Positions 24,680 to 34,128 of a stretch of 45,920 bases of DNA are shown here, one piece after another. This stretch comes from Alphaproteobacteria bacterium 65-37. GTDB taxonomy: Bacteria > Pseudomonadota > Alphaproteobacteria > Reyranellales > Reyranellaceae. Position 1 is the stretch's first letter. Every line of letters starts with the position of its first letter. The notes under the pieces are model-generated. The model was given only the letters and a program-made list of their open reading frames with translations, was not told the origin of the DNA and ran no database searches. The stretch covers positions 4,890 to 50,809 of the forward strand of contig MKRV01000272.1 in the NCBI GenBank assembly GCA_001897995.1. Direction: 5' to 3'. Both the position numbers and the translations under genes were made by a program.

Positions 24680-25807
24680 CTAAATTGGGTGCCACCATTT
24701 GCCGGCGAGGACGACACCGGCAGACAGCATTCGCCTGTCGCCGATCATCTGTTCGCCGATCGAGTCGGCATAGTCGAATTTGCCACTGGCAATGTCGATC
24801 ACCGTGGCCTCTCCGACGCTGCCGACCTTGAGCGTGCCGAGTTCGGGCCGGCCGATCGCTGCCGCCGCGTTCACGGTCGCGAGCTTGATGACCGTCGGCA
24901 GGTCGAGCCCCAGGCAGAGGAACTTGGACATGGTGGTCAGGAGATCGAAGGCCGGGCCTTCGATCGAGATTGCATGAACGTCGGAGGAGATCACATCGGG
25001 CAGGAAACCGGCGGCGAGCATCTTTCGCGTCGTGCCGAAACCGAACGACCCACCGCCATGCCCGATATCGAAGATCACGCCGCGCTGGCGAGCGGCCAGG
25101 ATCTCGTCCCGCACCCTGCCGTCGGCATGGACCGGCGCGTTGGGGAAGGGGCGGAAGCAGTGCGTGAGGATGTCGCCCGGCCGCAGGCGGCTGACCACCT
25201 CGTGACGCGCCGGTGGGGGCGAATCGAGATGCGCCATCAATGGCAGGCCGACTTCGTCGGCGACCTCCAGGGCGATGTCGAGTGGCATGATGCCGGAATC
25301 GCCGCTGGCCGATTTCCCGACCCGTACCTTGACGCCCAGCACCAGGTCCTTGTGCTCACGGGCGACGCGTGCGGCTTCGCGGGCGTCGAGCAGGCGCATG
25401 TCGGCGCTTTCGCCTACCATCACCGTCTTGGAGAAAGCGAAGATGCCGGCGAAGGACACGTTCAGGAACGGCAGGATGCGCACCGGCGACGGCTCGATCA
25501 CGTGCTTGCGAAAGCCCGGGAAATTGCCGGGCCCGGCGCTGCCAGCGTCGATGAAGGTCGTGACGCCGCCGGAGCGCGCCACCAGCTCGGCCTCGACGCC
25601 GAGCGAGGTGCCGCCCCAGTAGACATGCGTGTGCAGGTCGATCAGGCCGGGCGAGACGATCTTACCCGCGACATTCCGGGTATCCTTGCCGGTGAGGCCG
25701 TCGCCGATCGCGGCGACCTTGCCGCCCGCGAAGGCGATGTCCGTTACCTTGTCGATTCCCTGCGAGGGGTCGACGACGCGACCCCCTTTGAGTACGAGAT
25801 CGTTCAT
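24680..25807 (-). CDS. amidohydrolase/deacetylase family metallohydrolase
   Basis: A 375-residue member of the dihydroorotase-like amidohydrolase branch (COG3964 type). Metal-binding His59-x-His61 lies in PGLIDLHTHVYWGG; the later VKVRVGK probably holds the bridging lysine, and LPLMAHLDSPP, DILTHCFRP and SSDVHAISIEGP carry further ligands. It ends with the typical VGSVGEATVID beta-sandwich part. Some members deacetylate N-acyl amino acids or hydrolyse cyclic amides; the substrate is not clear. Start ATG 25807 lies one base after the ilvD stop with GGAGG inside the ilvD end, so it is translationally coupled to ilvD. Confidence 0.87.
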   Translation of the reverse strand: MNDLVLKGGRVVDPSQGIDKVTDIAFAGGKVAAIGDGLTGKDTRNVAGKIVSPGLIDLHTHVYWGGTSLGVEAELVARSGGVTTFIDAGSAGPGNFPGFRKHVIEPSPVRILPFLNVSFAGIFAFSKTVMVGESADMRLLDAREAARVAREHKDLVLGVKVRVGKSASGDSGIMPLDIALEVADEVGLPLMAHLDSPPPARHEVVSRLRPGDILTHCFRPFPNAPVHADGRVRDEILAARQRGVIFDIGHGGGSFGFGTTRKMLAAGFLPDVISSDVHAISIEGPAFDLLTTMSKFLCLGLDLPTVIKLATVNAAAAIGRPELGTLKVGSVGEATVIDIASGKFDYADSIGEQMIGDRRMLSAGVVLAGKWWHPI

Positions 25808-25808
25808 C

Positions 25809-27656
25809 TCAGCCTCCGACCTGGTCGACGTCGCGCACGGCGCCGTGCGCCGCCGATGTTGCCAGGGCCGCATAGGCGCGCAGCGCCGCCGAGACCTTGC
25901 GGTCGCGCTTGGGCTTCCACGCCGCGCGGCCGAGAGCCTTCATCTCCGAGCGCCGCTTCTCGATTTCCGCTTCGGGAAGCGCAAGGGCAATGGTGCGGGC
26001 AGGCACGTCGATCTCGATCGGATCGCCGTCCTGAACCAGACCAATCGTGCCGCCCGACGCCGCTTCAGGCGACATGTGGCCGATCGACAAGCCCGACGAA
26101 CCGCCCGAGAAACGGCCATCGGTGATCAAGGCGCATTGGGCGCCCAGCCCACGCGCCTTGATGGCGCTGGTCGCCGCCAGCATCTCCTGCATACCCGGGC
26201 CGCCTTTGGGCCCTTCGTAGCGGATCACCACGACATCCCCGGCGGTAACCTTGCCGGCGTGGATGGCGGCCGTCGCGTCGTTCTCGCTGTCGAACACGAT
26301 CGCCTTGCCCTTGAACTTGAGCACGCTCGGGTCGATGCCGGCCGTCTTCACGATGCAGCCGTCGAGCGCCAGGTTGCCGTAGAGCACCGCGAGACCGCCA
26401 TCCTGGCTGTAGGCGTGCTCGAAGTCGCGGATACAGCCGTTGGCCCGGTCGAGGTCAAGCTCGGGGTAACGCTTGTTCTGCGAGAATGCCTGCGTGGTGC
26501 GTACGCCGCCGGGAGCGGCGCGATAGAAGGTCTTCACGCCCTCGTCAGCGCCGTTGCCGATGTCCCAGCGCTTCAGCGCGTCGCCCATGGTTGCGGTGTG
26601 CACCGTGGCCACGTCGCGATGGATCATGCCCTTGCCGTCGAGGATGCCGAGCAGCGCCATGACGCCGCCGGCGCGATGCACATCTTCGATGTGCCAGAGC
26701 TGCGAGGAAGGGGCGAGCTTGGACAGGTGCGGCGTGATGCGCGAGAGCCGGTCGATGTCCTTCATGGTGAAGGGGATCTCGCCCTCGAAGGCGGCGGCCA
26801 GCAGATGCAGCACCGTATTGGTCGAGCCACCCATGGCGATGTCGAGTCGCATGGCATTCTCGAACGCCTTGAAGTTGGCGACCGAACGCGGCAGCACCGA
26901 GGCGTCGTCTTCGATGTAGTGGCGCTTGGTCAGTTCGACGATGCGCCGGCCGGCTTCGAGGAACAGTTCGCGGCGGTCGGCATGCGTGGCGAGGACGGTG
27001 CCATTCCCCGGCAGCGACAGGCCGAGCGCCTCGGTGAGGCAGTTCATCGAGTTGGCGGTGAACATGCCGGAGCAGGAGCCGCAGGTCGGGCAGGCCGAAC
27101 GCTCGTAGACCTCGACGTCCTCCTTGCTCACGCCCGGCTTGTAGGCCGTCAGCATGGCGTCGATCAGGTCGAGCTTGAGGTCCTGGCCCTTCCAATGGAC
27201 CTTGCCGGCTTCCATCGGACCACCGGACACGAAGATCGCCGGCACGTTGAGGCGCATCGCCGCCATCAGCATGCCGGGGGTGATCTTGTCGCAATTGGAG
27301 ATGCAGACCATCGCGTCGGCGCAATGGGCGTTCACCATATACTCGATGGAATCGGCAATCAGATCGCGCGACGGCAGGGAATAGAGCATCCCCTCGTGGC
27401 CCATCGCGATACCGTCGTCGACGGCGATGGTGTTGAATTCCTTGGCGACGCCGCCCGCCCGCTCGATCTCGCGCGCAACCATCTGGCCCAGGTCCTTGAG
27501 GTGGACGTGGCCGGGGACGAACTCCACGAAGGAATTGACGACCGCAATGATGGGCTTTTCGAAATCCGCATCGGTCATGCCGGTGGCGCGCCACAGGGCG
27601 CGGGCGCCGGCAGCATGCTGGCCGCTGGTGGTCTTGGACGAACGATAGACACCCAT
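25809..27656 (-). CDS. ilvD: dihydroxy-acid dehydratase
   Basis: Catalyses the third step of isoleucine/valine synthesis, dehydrating dihydroxy acids to 2-keto acids. The 615 residues match the long IlvD form. Fe-S ligand regions are visible: [15 protein letters not shown] (Cys118/Cys122 region) and [20 protein letters not shown]. Other landmarks are [14 protein letters not shown] and the late [20 protein letters not shown]. It starts [12 protein letters not shown] as usual. It is the first gene of a two-gene unit with the amidohydrolase. The large open frame on the opposite strand is a shadow. Confidence 0.97.
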   Translation of the reverse strand: MGVYRSSKTTSGQHAAGARALWRATGMTDADFEKPIIAVVNSFVEFVPGHVHLKDLGQMVAREIERAGGVAKEFNTIAVDDGIAMGHEGMLYSLPSRDLIADSIEYMVNAHCADAMVCISNCDKITPGMLMAAMRLNVPAIFVSGGPMEAGKVHWKGQDLKLDLIDAMLTAYKPGVSKEDVEVYERSACPTCGSCSGMFTANSMNCLTEALGLSLPGNGTVLATHADRRELFLEAGRRIVELTKRHYIEDDASVLPRSVANFKAFENAMRLDIAMGGSTNTVLHLLAAAFEGEIPFTMKDIDRLSRITPHLSKLAPSSQLWHIEDVHRAGGVMALLGILDGKGMIHRDVATVHTATMGDALKRWDIGNGADEGVKTFYRAAPGGVRTTQAFSQNKRYPELDLDRANGCIRDFEHAYSQDGGLAVLYGNLALDGCIVKTAGIDPSVLKFKGKAIVFDSENDATAAIHAGKVTAGDVVVIRYEGPKGGPGMQEMLAATSAIKARGLGAQCALITDGRFSGGSSGLSIGHMSPEAASGGTIGLVQDGDPIEIDVPARTIALALPEAEIEKRRSEMKALGRAAWKPKRDRKVSAALRAYAALATSAAHGAVRDVDQVGG

Positions 27657-27767
27657 GATCAGGCTTCCTTCGGACTAAGGGCGTTCTGAGGACCGAGTCA
27701 TTTGCCGGGGCTGGAGCCGGAAGCCAAGGGCTGTATTTCGCAGCGAAGCGCTATTTTGCCGCAATCC

Positions 27768-28982
27768 CTAGCGTTTGCTGCTCCACGCCCGTCCCAGGGC
27801 GCCCGCGCGGGGCAAAACGAGGCCTTCCAGGCCGAGCCAATCGGCCATCAACCTCAGCTCCTCCCGCAGCGGCTCCGCAACCGCCTTGGCCTCGATGCCC
27901 GGTTCGAGATGGGCTGCGGGAACCAGCAGCTTCGAATTGGCCCGGTCGGCCTTGAGGTCGACCCGGCCGACCAGCCGGTCGCCCAGCAGGAAGGGCAGCA
28001 CGTAGTAGCCGTGCTTGCGCTTGGCGACGGGCGTGTAGATCTCGATGCGGTAGAAGAAATCGAAGATGCGCTCGGTGCGGTCGCGCTCCCAGACCAGGGG
28101 ATCGAAGGGCGCCAGCAGGGCGCGGGCCTCGATCCGGCGTGGCTGGCGCGCCTGCGGGTCGAGGTAGGCCTGGTGCTTCCAGCCTTCGACCGAAACGGGC
28201 AGGAGGTCGCCGGCCTCGACCAGTTCGGCGAGCCGGGCCTTCGTGTCGGCGACGGGAAGGCGGAAATAGTCGCGCAGGTCGAATTCGGTCGCCACGCCCA
28301 GAGCCCGGGAAGAGATGCGCAGGAGTTCGCGCTGGGCTTCTTCGGGCGAAGGGGTGGGCAGGGCCCGCACCTGGGGCGGCAGCACGCGCTCGGTGAGGTC
28401 GTAGACCCGCTCGAAGGTGCCGCGCCGCGTCGCCGTCGTGACGACGCCGGCAAAGAACAGCCATTCCAGAGCAAGCTTGCCGTCGCTCCAGCCCCACCAG
28501 GGGCCACGGCGCTCGCCACCATTGGCGAGGTCGGAGGCCGCCAGCGGCCCCTGCCGTTCGAGCTCGCGGCGCACCTCTTCGACGTAGGTCTTCTTGTCGC
28601 GGTAAAACTTGGGCAGCCAACCTTTGCCGGTGCCCGCCGCAGCGCGGGCCATGCTCCACCGCAGCAGGGGCTGCGAGGCGAGCGGCAGCAGCGAGGCCTC
28701 GTGCGCCCAGAACTCGAACAGGCCGCGCCGGCTCTTGCGCCCCCAGGCGAGGCCGTCGAGGTGGGCGCTGTCGTAGTTGCCGAGGCGAGAGAAGAGCGGC
28801 AGGTAGTGCGCGCGCGTGAGGACGTTCACGGAATCGATCTGCAGCAAGCCCAGCCGATCGATGGCGCGCTTCACATGGCCGAGGTTCGACGCCCCATCGG
28901 GGCGTGGGCTGGCGAAGCCTTGAGCGGCGAGAGCAATACGGCGCGCCGACGGCGCCGACAGCTTTTCACGGGAACGGGACAC
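27768..28982 (-). CDS. YcaQ-type DNA glycosylase (winged-helix HTH_42 family)
   Basis: A 404-residue protein of the AlkZ/YcaQ (AlkX) family, DNA glycosylases that remove bulky or cross-linked alkylated bases. The catalytic QxD motif of the YcaQ branch is visible as Gln48-Ile49-Asp50 in RLGLLQIDSVNVL. Other family landmarks are FEFWAHEASLLP, WWGWSDGKLALEWLFFAGVV and the C-terminal DPLVWERDRTERIFDF. The start is GTG 28982 with no clear ribosome binding site. It stands alone between ilvD and the SGNH gene. Confidence 0.88.
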   Translation of the reverse strand: MSRSREKLSAPSARRIALAAQGFASPRPDGASNLGHVKRAIDRLGLLQIDSVNVLTRAHYLPLFSRLGNYDSAHLDGLAWGRKSRRGLFEFWAHEASLLPLASQPLLRWSMARAAAGTGKGWLPKFYRDKKTYVEEVRRELERQGPLAASDLANGGERRGPWWGWSDGKLALEWLFFAGVVTTATRRGTFERVYDLTERVLPPQVRALPTPSPEEAQRELLRISSRALGVATEFDLRDYFRLPVADTKARLAELVEAGDLLPVSVEGWKHQAYLDPQARQPRRIEARALLAPFDPLVWERDRTERIFDFFYRIEIYTPVAKRKHGYYVLPFLLGDRLVGRVDLKADRANSKLLVPAAHLEPGIEAKAVAEPLREELRLMADWLGLEGLVLPRAGALGRAWSSKR

Positions 28983-29053
28983 GGCGCGATACTAGACTGT
29001 TTGTTGGAAAAAGAGAGCGGGTATGGCGATCCGGCGAGACGACCCGACGGGAC

Positions 29054-30127
29054 CTACGGCGCGATGGCCTTGAGCGCCCGTTCGTCGATGAAATCGGCAA
29101 GCAGGCCGGCACCGAGGTCGGACCAGTGGACTCCGCTGTCGGAAAAGAGGTCGTGCTTGTTGCCCTTGTAGGCTGCGACGACTTCATTGGAATCGATCAC
29201 GGGCACCCCCATCTGGCGTGCCACCTCGGCCCCCTGACGCGAGTAGCGCAGGAGCTGCGTGTTGTGCCCCACCTCGGAAAGCCCACCCACGATGACGTAG
29301 ATCGGCTTGGCGCCGTTCTTGCGGATCAGCTCGATGAACTCGCGCAAGGTGCGGTCGAAATTCTCCGCGACGACAGGGTTGATGCCAGGATCGGCAACGG
29401 GTGTCGCGGCGGGGGCGTGTGTGTCGGTTGGACCGCCGCCGAAGATCTTTTCAGCGATGCCGGTGTATTCGAGGAGGCGAACGATCGTCGAATTGCGCTT
29501 CAGCCAGCGGCCCTGATCGAGGTGGCGCGAGAACAGGCCGTGCTTGCCCTCCTGCAGGGCACGCTCGAGGCTGATGCCTTCGGCGCGCAGCAGCTGCTCG
29601 TTGGCCTCCTCGTTGATCCCCGAATAGATGATAACGACGTCCGGCTTGAGGCGCGGCAGGTCGTGCCTGGCACGCGCGACTTCCTGGCCGATCGACCACA
29701 TGATGGCACCGGCATTCATGACCTGGGACTGTTGCTTGGTGCGGCTGCGCAGGCGTTCCTGCAATTGGAGCGGCCAGGCGCGATCGGTTTCGAGGTTGTA
29801 GCAGAAGGTCGTGGACCCACCGTAGGCGATGACCAGGTAACTGCCCGGCGGTCTGGGCTCGATGACGTCTTCCTTGTTGCGGAAGCCGAGGCTGTTGGTC
29901 TCGGAGTTCGAGTTGTAGGCGTTGGCGGCGTGGATCGCGCCGAACTCCTCGTCATAGGTCCAGAGGCCGTAGGTCTTGCCCGGTACGCCGTACTTGAAGT
30001 GAAGGTAGGCGTAGCCTGCGCCTTCGATCGCGAGAAGCAGGGCCACTGGGAAACCGACGACGAGGATCAGGCTGAACAGGATCTTCTTCCAAAGCGGAAG
30101 ATCCAAGCTTCTGGTCGTCTGCGGCAT
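29054..30127 (-). CDS. membrane-anchored SGNH/GDSL-like hydrolase
   Basis: A ~357-residue protein with an N-terminal membrane helix (about residues 14-36) and an extracytoplasmic SGNH hydrolase domain. The nucleophile is probably Ser105 in IAYGGSTTF; the oxyanion Gly/Asn region is near VIIYSGINEEANEQ; the terminal acid/His pair is likely Asp330 and His334 in SDSGVHWSDLG. Such proteins deacetylate or acylate surface polysaccharides or lipids. ATG 30127 is used; a GTG at 30139 is equally open, with GAGG only two bases upstream. It is downstream of the amidase and small membrane protein genes on the same strand. Confidence 0.75.
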   Translation of the reverse strand: MPQTTRSLDLPLWKKILFSLILVVGFPVALLLAIEGAGYAYLHFKYGVPGKTYGLWTYDEEFGAIHAANAYNSNSETNSLGFRNKEDVIEPRPPGSYLVIAYGGSTTFCYNLETDRAWPLQLQERLRSRTKQQSQVMNAGAIMWSIGQEVARARHDLPRLKPDVVIIYSGINEEANEQLLRAEGISLERALQEGKHGLFSRHLDQGRWLKRNSTIVRLLEYTGIAEKIFGGGPTDTHAPAATPVADPGINPVVAENFDRTLREFIELIRKNGAKPIYVIVGGLSEVGHNTQLLRYSRQGAEVARQMGVPVIDSNEVVAAYKGNKHDLFSDSGVHWSDLGAGLLADFIDERALKAIAP

Positions 30128-30183
30128 TCGATACGTCACGTCCTCGTACTGTCGGCGGACTATCGATCAACCCGCCGGGCCGT

Positions 30184-30477
30184 TCAAGCACGGCCCTGCC
30201 GGCCTTGCTGGCTCCGCTTCTCGGCGCGTGCGATCGCTTCAGAGACCGCTTCGGCCTGGCGATTCGAGATATGGCCATTGGCCTCATATTCGCGACAGAC
30301 CTTGCGCAGAAACGGGCTGGCGTCGGCATGGGCTTGGGCACGCTTCATCAGGGCATCGTGGATGTGTGGCGGTCCCTTGCTTCGGGCTGCATTGCGGGCA
30401 AGAAACAGCCTGATGCCGATGGCGACCACGACCGCCACGACGACGACGATCAGGATCTCGGACGGCACGCTGGTCAA
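30184..30477 (-). CDS. small membrane protein of unknown function
   Basis: A 97-residue protein with one N-terminal helix (EILIVVVVAVVVAIGIRLFL) and a charged cytosolic tail rich in Ala, Arg and Gln. No family recognised. The start is uncertain: TTG 30477 overlaps the amidase stop as TTGA, and a GTG at 30468 is also possible. It sits between the amidase and the SGNH hydrolase, so the three may form one transcript. Confidence 0.6.
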   Translation of the reverse strand: MTSVPSEILIVVVVAVVVAIGIRLFLARNAARSKGPPHIHDALMKRAQAHADASPFLRKVCREYEANGHISNRQAEAVSEAIARAEKRSQQGRQGRA

Positions 30478-31844
30478 CGAAGCACCGTCTCGGCGCGTTG
30501 CGCCATGGCCAGCAGCGGCCGGTCGTGGAGGCGTGGCGCTACGATCTGCAGCCCGACCGGCAGGCCGTCGCGGCCGGTGCCGCAGGGAACCGAAATGCCC
30601 GGGACCAGGGCAAGATTGAACAGCGGTGTGAAGACCGCATGGCCGCGCGGCCCTGCGGGCTTGTTTTCGATGGTCCCGGGATAGACCTGCTCGACCGGCC
30701 AGGAGACACAGGCCGTGGTCGGCGTAAGCAGGTAGTCGTACTCGGTGAAGAATTGCGCGACCGAGCGCGCGCAGGCATCGGCGAAGCGAAAGGCGGCGAC
30801 GACGTCGGTGCCGGGGACTTGTCGGCCGGTCTCGATCAGGCTGGCGATGTTGTCGCCGAACAGAGCACCGTCGGCGGCATGACGTTCACCGTAGAGCAGG
30901 GTCGAGGCGGCTGCATTCACGGCGCCGAACGCTCGTTCGGTCGTGCTCTCGGGCCAGGCGACGTCGGCTTCCTCGATGCGCCAGCCGGCGGCGCGCAGCT
31001 TGCCGATCGCCGCCTCGAAGGCCGTCATCACGTCGGGATCGACGGCGACGCCGAGGCCGAGCCGCGGGCTGACGGCGATGCGCGGTTCGGCCGGCGGTGG
31101 CACGTCGAGCAGGGCGACCGAATGGGGATCGCGGCGGTCCGGGCCGGCCATGACCTCGAAGGCGGCGCGGGCGTCGGCAACCGTCCGGCCCATGGGGGCG
31201 GTCACGCCGTAGAGCGGCCCGTAGGCACCTCCGAAGCCGAACGGCGAGGGGATCGCGCCGGCCGACGTCTTTAGCCCGACCACACCGCAATGGGACGCCG
31301 GCCGGCGGCCAGAGCCGCCGCCGTCGGTGCCGAGCGCGATCGGCGTGAATCCGGCCGCCAACGCGGCCGCGGCCCCGCCGGACGAACCGCCCGGCGTCAA
31401 GGCTGTGTTCGATGGATGCCGCGTCGGACCATAGACCTTGTTCTCCGTGTGGCCCTTGGCGGCCATTTCCGGCGTGTTGGTCATGCCGAGAAAGATGCCG
31501 CCGGCATTCTTCAACCGTTCGACGGCTACGGCGTCACGCGGCGGCTTGAAGTCCTTATAGAGCAGCGAGCCGTTGGTAACGCGGCGGCCCTGCACCCAGG
31601 TCGTGTCCTTCACCGTGTAGGGTACGCCCAGGATCGGTCCATCGAAGCCTTGCTTGCGGCGGGCATCGACCGCATCGGCCGATGCGCGTGCTTCGGCAGG
31701 GGCGAAGTCGACGATGGCGGTGAGCTTGCCGTTAGTCGCCTCCACGCGCGCGATCGCCATCTCAGCGACATCGCGTGCCTTGACCTTGCCCGTGCGCACG
31801 GCCTGCGCGATGGCGGCAACACCCTGATCCAACAACTCGCTCAT
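30474..31844 (-). CDS. amidase signature family amidase
   Basis: A 456-residue enzyme with the complete Ser-cisSer-Lys triad at the family's normal spacing: Lys79 (VPYTVKDTTW), Ser154 (PGGSSGGAAAAL) and the nucleophile Ser178 (LGTDGGGSGRRPAS). The usual GGGSIR(I/F)PAS reads GGGSGRRPAS here, a small variation next to the nucleophile. Members hydrolyse carboxylic amides or serve in GatCAB; no gatB or gatC is near, so this is a stand-alone amidase of unknown substrate. ATG 31844 is divergent from the DUF2161 gene with 48 bases between. Confidence 0.88.
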   Translation of the reverse strand: MSELLDQGVAAIAQAVRTGKVKARDVAEMAIARVEATNGKLTAIVDFAPAEARASADAVDARRKQGFDGPILGVPYTVKDTTWVQGRRVTNGSLLYKDFKPPRDAVAVERLKNAGGIFLGMTNTPEMAAKGHTENKVYGPTRHPSNTALTPGGSSGGAAAALAAGFTPIALGTDGGGSGRRPASHCGVVGLKTSAGAIPSPFGFGGAYGPLYGVTAPMGRTVADARAAFEVMAGPDRRDPHSVALLDVPPPAEPRIAVSPRLGLGVAVDPDVMTAFEAAIGKLRAAGWRIEEADVAWPESTTERAFGAVNAAASTLLYGERHAADGALFGDNIASLIETGRQVPGTDVVAAFRFADACARSVAQFFTEYDYLLTPTTACVSWPVEQVYPGTIENKPAGPRGHAVFTPLFNLALVPGISVPCGTGRDGLPVGLQIVAPRLHDRPLLAMAQRAETVLR

Positions 31845-31892
31845 CCAGTTTTCCCCCGAAGCGTTTGCGGCGGCATGTTACGGTACGAAGCC

Positions 31893-32543
31893 ATGTCATT
31901 GGAGAGTGATCTCTATGCGCCGGTGAAGGCGCTGCTCGAAGGCCAAGGTTACGTCGTCAAGGGCGAGGTGCGTGGCTGCGATGTCGTCGCGGTACGCGGT
32001 GCGGAACCGCCGGTCATCGTCGAGCTCAAGCGCGTCTTCGGACTCGGGCTGGTCCTTCAGGGTGTGGATCGTCTGGCGCTCACCGACCTCGTCTACCTTG
32101 CCGTTGGGCAATGGCCCAAGCAGATCAAGAACGTCCGCAGGCTCTGCCGCCGATTGGGGCTGGGCCTGATCGTGGTGAGTGGCGAAAAGGCCGACGTGGT
32201 CCTCGACCCCGTGCCTTACATGCCGCGCAAGAACAAGCGCAAAGCCGGCCGGATGCTGGGAGAGCATGCGCGTCGGGTCGGCGATCCCAATGTCGGCGGC
32301 CAGGCGATGCGGGCGCCGCTGATGACGGCCTATCGACAGCAGGCGCTGCGCTGCGCCGAGCTGTTGGCTGCGAACGGGCCGATGAAGCTGGCGACAATGC
32401 GGTCGATGGCCGATGTGCCGAACGTGGCAAGCATCTTGCAGAGCGACATCTATGGCTGGTTCGAGCGGATTGAGCGTGGCGTCTATACCATCACGCCGAA
32501 GGGGCGGCAGGGATTGCAGCAATTCGATCGACAGGTGTCGTAA
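31893..32543 (+). CDS. DUF2161 putative PD-(D/E)XK phosphodiesterase
   Basis: A 216-residue protein matching DUF2161, predicted to have a restriction-endonuclease-like fold. The N-terminus SLESDLYAPVKALLEGQGYV is typical; the active site would be Asp in RGCDVVAVRG and Glu-x-Lys in VIVELKRVF. A basic NKRKAGR stretch and a C-terminal winged-helix-like part (MKLATMRSMADVPNVASILQ) follow. The cellular role of the family is unknown. The frame is open further upstream, but ATG 31893 gives the family N-terminus. The next gene starts on the base after its stop. Confidence 0.8.
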   Translation: MSLESDLYAPVKALLEGQGYVVKGEVRGCDVVAVRGAEPPVIVELKRVFGLGLVLQGVDRLALTDLVYLAVGQWPKQIKNVRRLCRRLGLGLIVVSGEKADVVLDPVPYMPRKNKRKAGRMLGEHARRVGDPNVGGQAMRAPLMTAYRQQALRCAELLAANGPMKLATMRSMADVPNVASILQSDIYGWFERIERGVYTITPKGRQGLQQFDRQVS

Positions 32544-33341
32544 GTGCTGATTGCCCAGCTATCCGATCCGCACGTACGCCCTCGGGGCCGGCTCTACCAG
32601 GACGTGGTCGACTCCAATGCGCAGTTTGCCGCGGCGATTTCGGCGGTGAACAAGCTCGATCCACGGCCCGACCTCGTCCTTCTGAGCGGCGACCTGGTGG
32701 ATCACGGGCGAGACGAAGAATACGAAATGCTGAGTGAGTTGCTGGCCGCCCTCGAAGTGCCGCTGCTGGCGATTCCCGGCAACCACGACGATCGCGAGGC
32801 TTTCCGTCGGGCGTTCGCCGGCCGGCCATGGCTGCCCGCGTCGGGGCCGATCGACTATGTGGTCGGCGACGGCGGCACCGTACGGATCGTCGCCGTCGAT
32901 GTTACCCTGCCAGGACTGCATCACGGACTCGTCGGGGTCGAGAAGGCGGCCTGGCTGGACAGCGTGCTGTCCTCCGATCCGAGGCGTCCGACCGTCGTGA
33001 TGATGCATCAGCCGCCATTCGATACCGGGATCCCGTACCTCGACCTCTATTCCTGCCGGGAAGGGCAACGGCTGGCCGACGTGGTCCGCCGGCACCCCCA
33101 AGTCGAAAGGATCGTGTGCGGCCATGTCCACCGGTTCATGCAGATGCGGTTCGGGGGCACGATGCTTTGCACCGCACCGTCGACGACGACAGCGATCGCT
33201 CTGCAGCTTCGACCGGAGGCGCTACCGGCCTCGCATGTCGAGCCACCGGCATTCCTGCTGCATCACTGGCGGCCGGAGACCGGGCTGGTGACGCACTATT
33301 TGCCCATCGGCGTCTTCCCGGGACCCTATCCATTCGCCTGA
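32544..33341 (+). CDS. calcineurin-like metallophosphoesterase (CpdA/Icc type)
   Basis: A 265-residue dinuclear metal phosphodiesterase. All five motifs are present: Asp8-x-His10 (LSDPHV), LLSGDLVDHG, PGNHDD, VVMMHQPPF and CGHVHRFM. The family contains 3',5'-cAMP phosphodiesterases (CpdA) and other phosphodiesterases; no cAMP link is visible here. The start is GTG 32544, immediately after the DUF2161 stop codon, so the two are probably co-translated. Converges with the methyltransferase gene across a GC-rich hairpin. Confidence 0.9.
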   Translation: MLIAQLSDPHVRPRGRLYQDVVDSNAQFAAAISAVNKLDPRPDLVLLSGDLVDHGRDEEYEMLSELLAALEVPLLAIPGNHDDREAFRRAFAGRPWLPASGPIDYVVGDGGTVRIVAVDVTLPGLHHGLVGVEKAAWLDSVLSSDPRRPTVVMMHQPPFDTGIPYLDLYSCREGQRLADVVRRHPQVERIVCGHVHRFMQMRFGGTMLCTAPSTTTAIALQLRPEALPASHVEPPAFLLHHWRPETGLVTHYLPIGVFPGPYPFA

Positions 33342-33385
33342 GCGGAAACGCAGCGCCTGAGCGGAGACGTACGGCATGCCGGCGG

Positions 33386-33402
33386 CCGGGCCCCGCGCCC
33401 GG
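33386..33402. terminator. short GC-rich hairpin between convergent genes
   Basis: CCGGGC and GCCCGG pair around a five-base loop in the 66-base gap between convergent genes. Only ATTT follows in the plus direction, so terminator function is tentative. Confidence 0.35.
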
Positions 33403-33407
33403 AGATT

Positions 33408-34061
33408 TCATGGGCGCCGAAAGGCTGCCAGCATGCTTTTTGCGAGGATAGGCAGGCGACCTGCACGCTCGAACGTCACCTGCACGAAACCCGCTCTGTC
33501 GAGTGCCCGAGCGAGGGTTTTCTCGGAATAGAACTTGATGTGGCCGCCCTCCCAGAGCGGACCATGGTGGTCGTCCCATTTGTCGGCGAGCGACAGAGCC
33601 AGGTTCTTCCAGTAGCCGTGAAATGGCGTCGAGATGATGCCGAGACCCCCCGGTTCGAGCAGGTCGAAGGTGGTCCTCAGGAAGGCTTCCGGCGAGTAGC
33701 AATGCTCGATCACTTCGAGGCTGATCACGACCGGGAAGCGGCCATACGTAGCCGCCAGATCGTCATATCCCGTGCCGAGATGGAAGCTCGGCCCGGAGAA
33801 GCTGCGTCGGGCCAGGTCGATACCCTCGCGCGAAGGATCGATTGCCGTCACGTCGTAGCCGAGGCCCGCCAGCAGGTTGGCGGTTGCCCCGTTGCCCGAT
33901 CCGATCTCGAAAATCCGTCGGTCTTCTGCCTTGTGCCGGTCCAGCAGCTTCAGGAGGACCGGCCAGATGTATCTATTGGGCCAACTCGGCTCGCTGCTCG
34001 GATAATCCGTCTGGGGAATGTCCGGCGCTGCGCCGCGCGTGGCAGTGGTTTCGTCCAGCAT
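33408..34061 (-). CDS. class I SAM-dependent methyltransferase
   Basis: A 217-residue methyltransferase of the Methyltransf_11/23 kind. The SAM-binding motif is IFEIGSGNGATANLLAG (residues ~50-66), followed by VTAIDPSREGIDLA, the acidic loop VVISLEVIEHCYSPEAF, and LEPGGLGIISTP. It resembles UbiG-like small-molecule methyltransferases and also those of polysaccharide clusters; the substrate is not determinable. On the same strand as, and 67 bases downstream of, the phosphate transporter gene. Confidence 0.85.
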   Translation of the reverse strand: MLDETTATRGAAPDIPQTDYPSSEPSWPNRYIWPVLLKLLDRHKAEDRRIFEIGSGNGATANLLAGLGYDVTAIDPSREGIDLARRSFSGPSFHLGTGYDDLAATYGRFPVVISLEVIEHCYSPEAFLRTTFDLLEPGGLGIISTPFHGYWKNLALSLADKWDDHHGPLWEGGHIKFYSEKTLARALDRAGFVQVTFERAGRLPILAKSMLAAFRRP

Positions 34062-34128
34062 GACGCCGGATTAGACCGTTTTCGCGCGGCGCTCTCAAGT
34101 TATTGCCGGTAGGTGCGGCGGTGGTTCC

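Noticed and set aside
24502..24831. 109-residue plus-strand frame after the egtD terminator
   Set aside because: It overlaps the real amidohydrolase gene on the other strand, turns Arg/Ser/Cys-rich, and lacks a ribosome binding site.
25629..27689. 686-residue plus-strand frame opposite ilvD
   Set aside because: ilvD motifs on the minus strand are unmistakable; the plus frame has no domain or ribosome binding site.
30474..31844. Amidase as GatA of the glutamyl-tRNA amidotransferase
   Set aside because: No gatB or gatC neighbour, and the residues next to the nucleophile differ from GatA; left as a general amidase.
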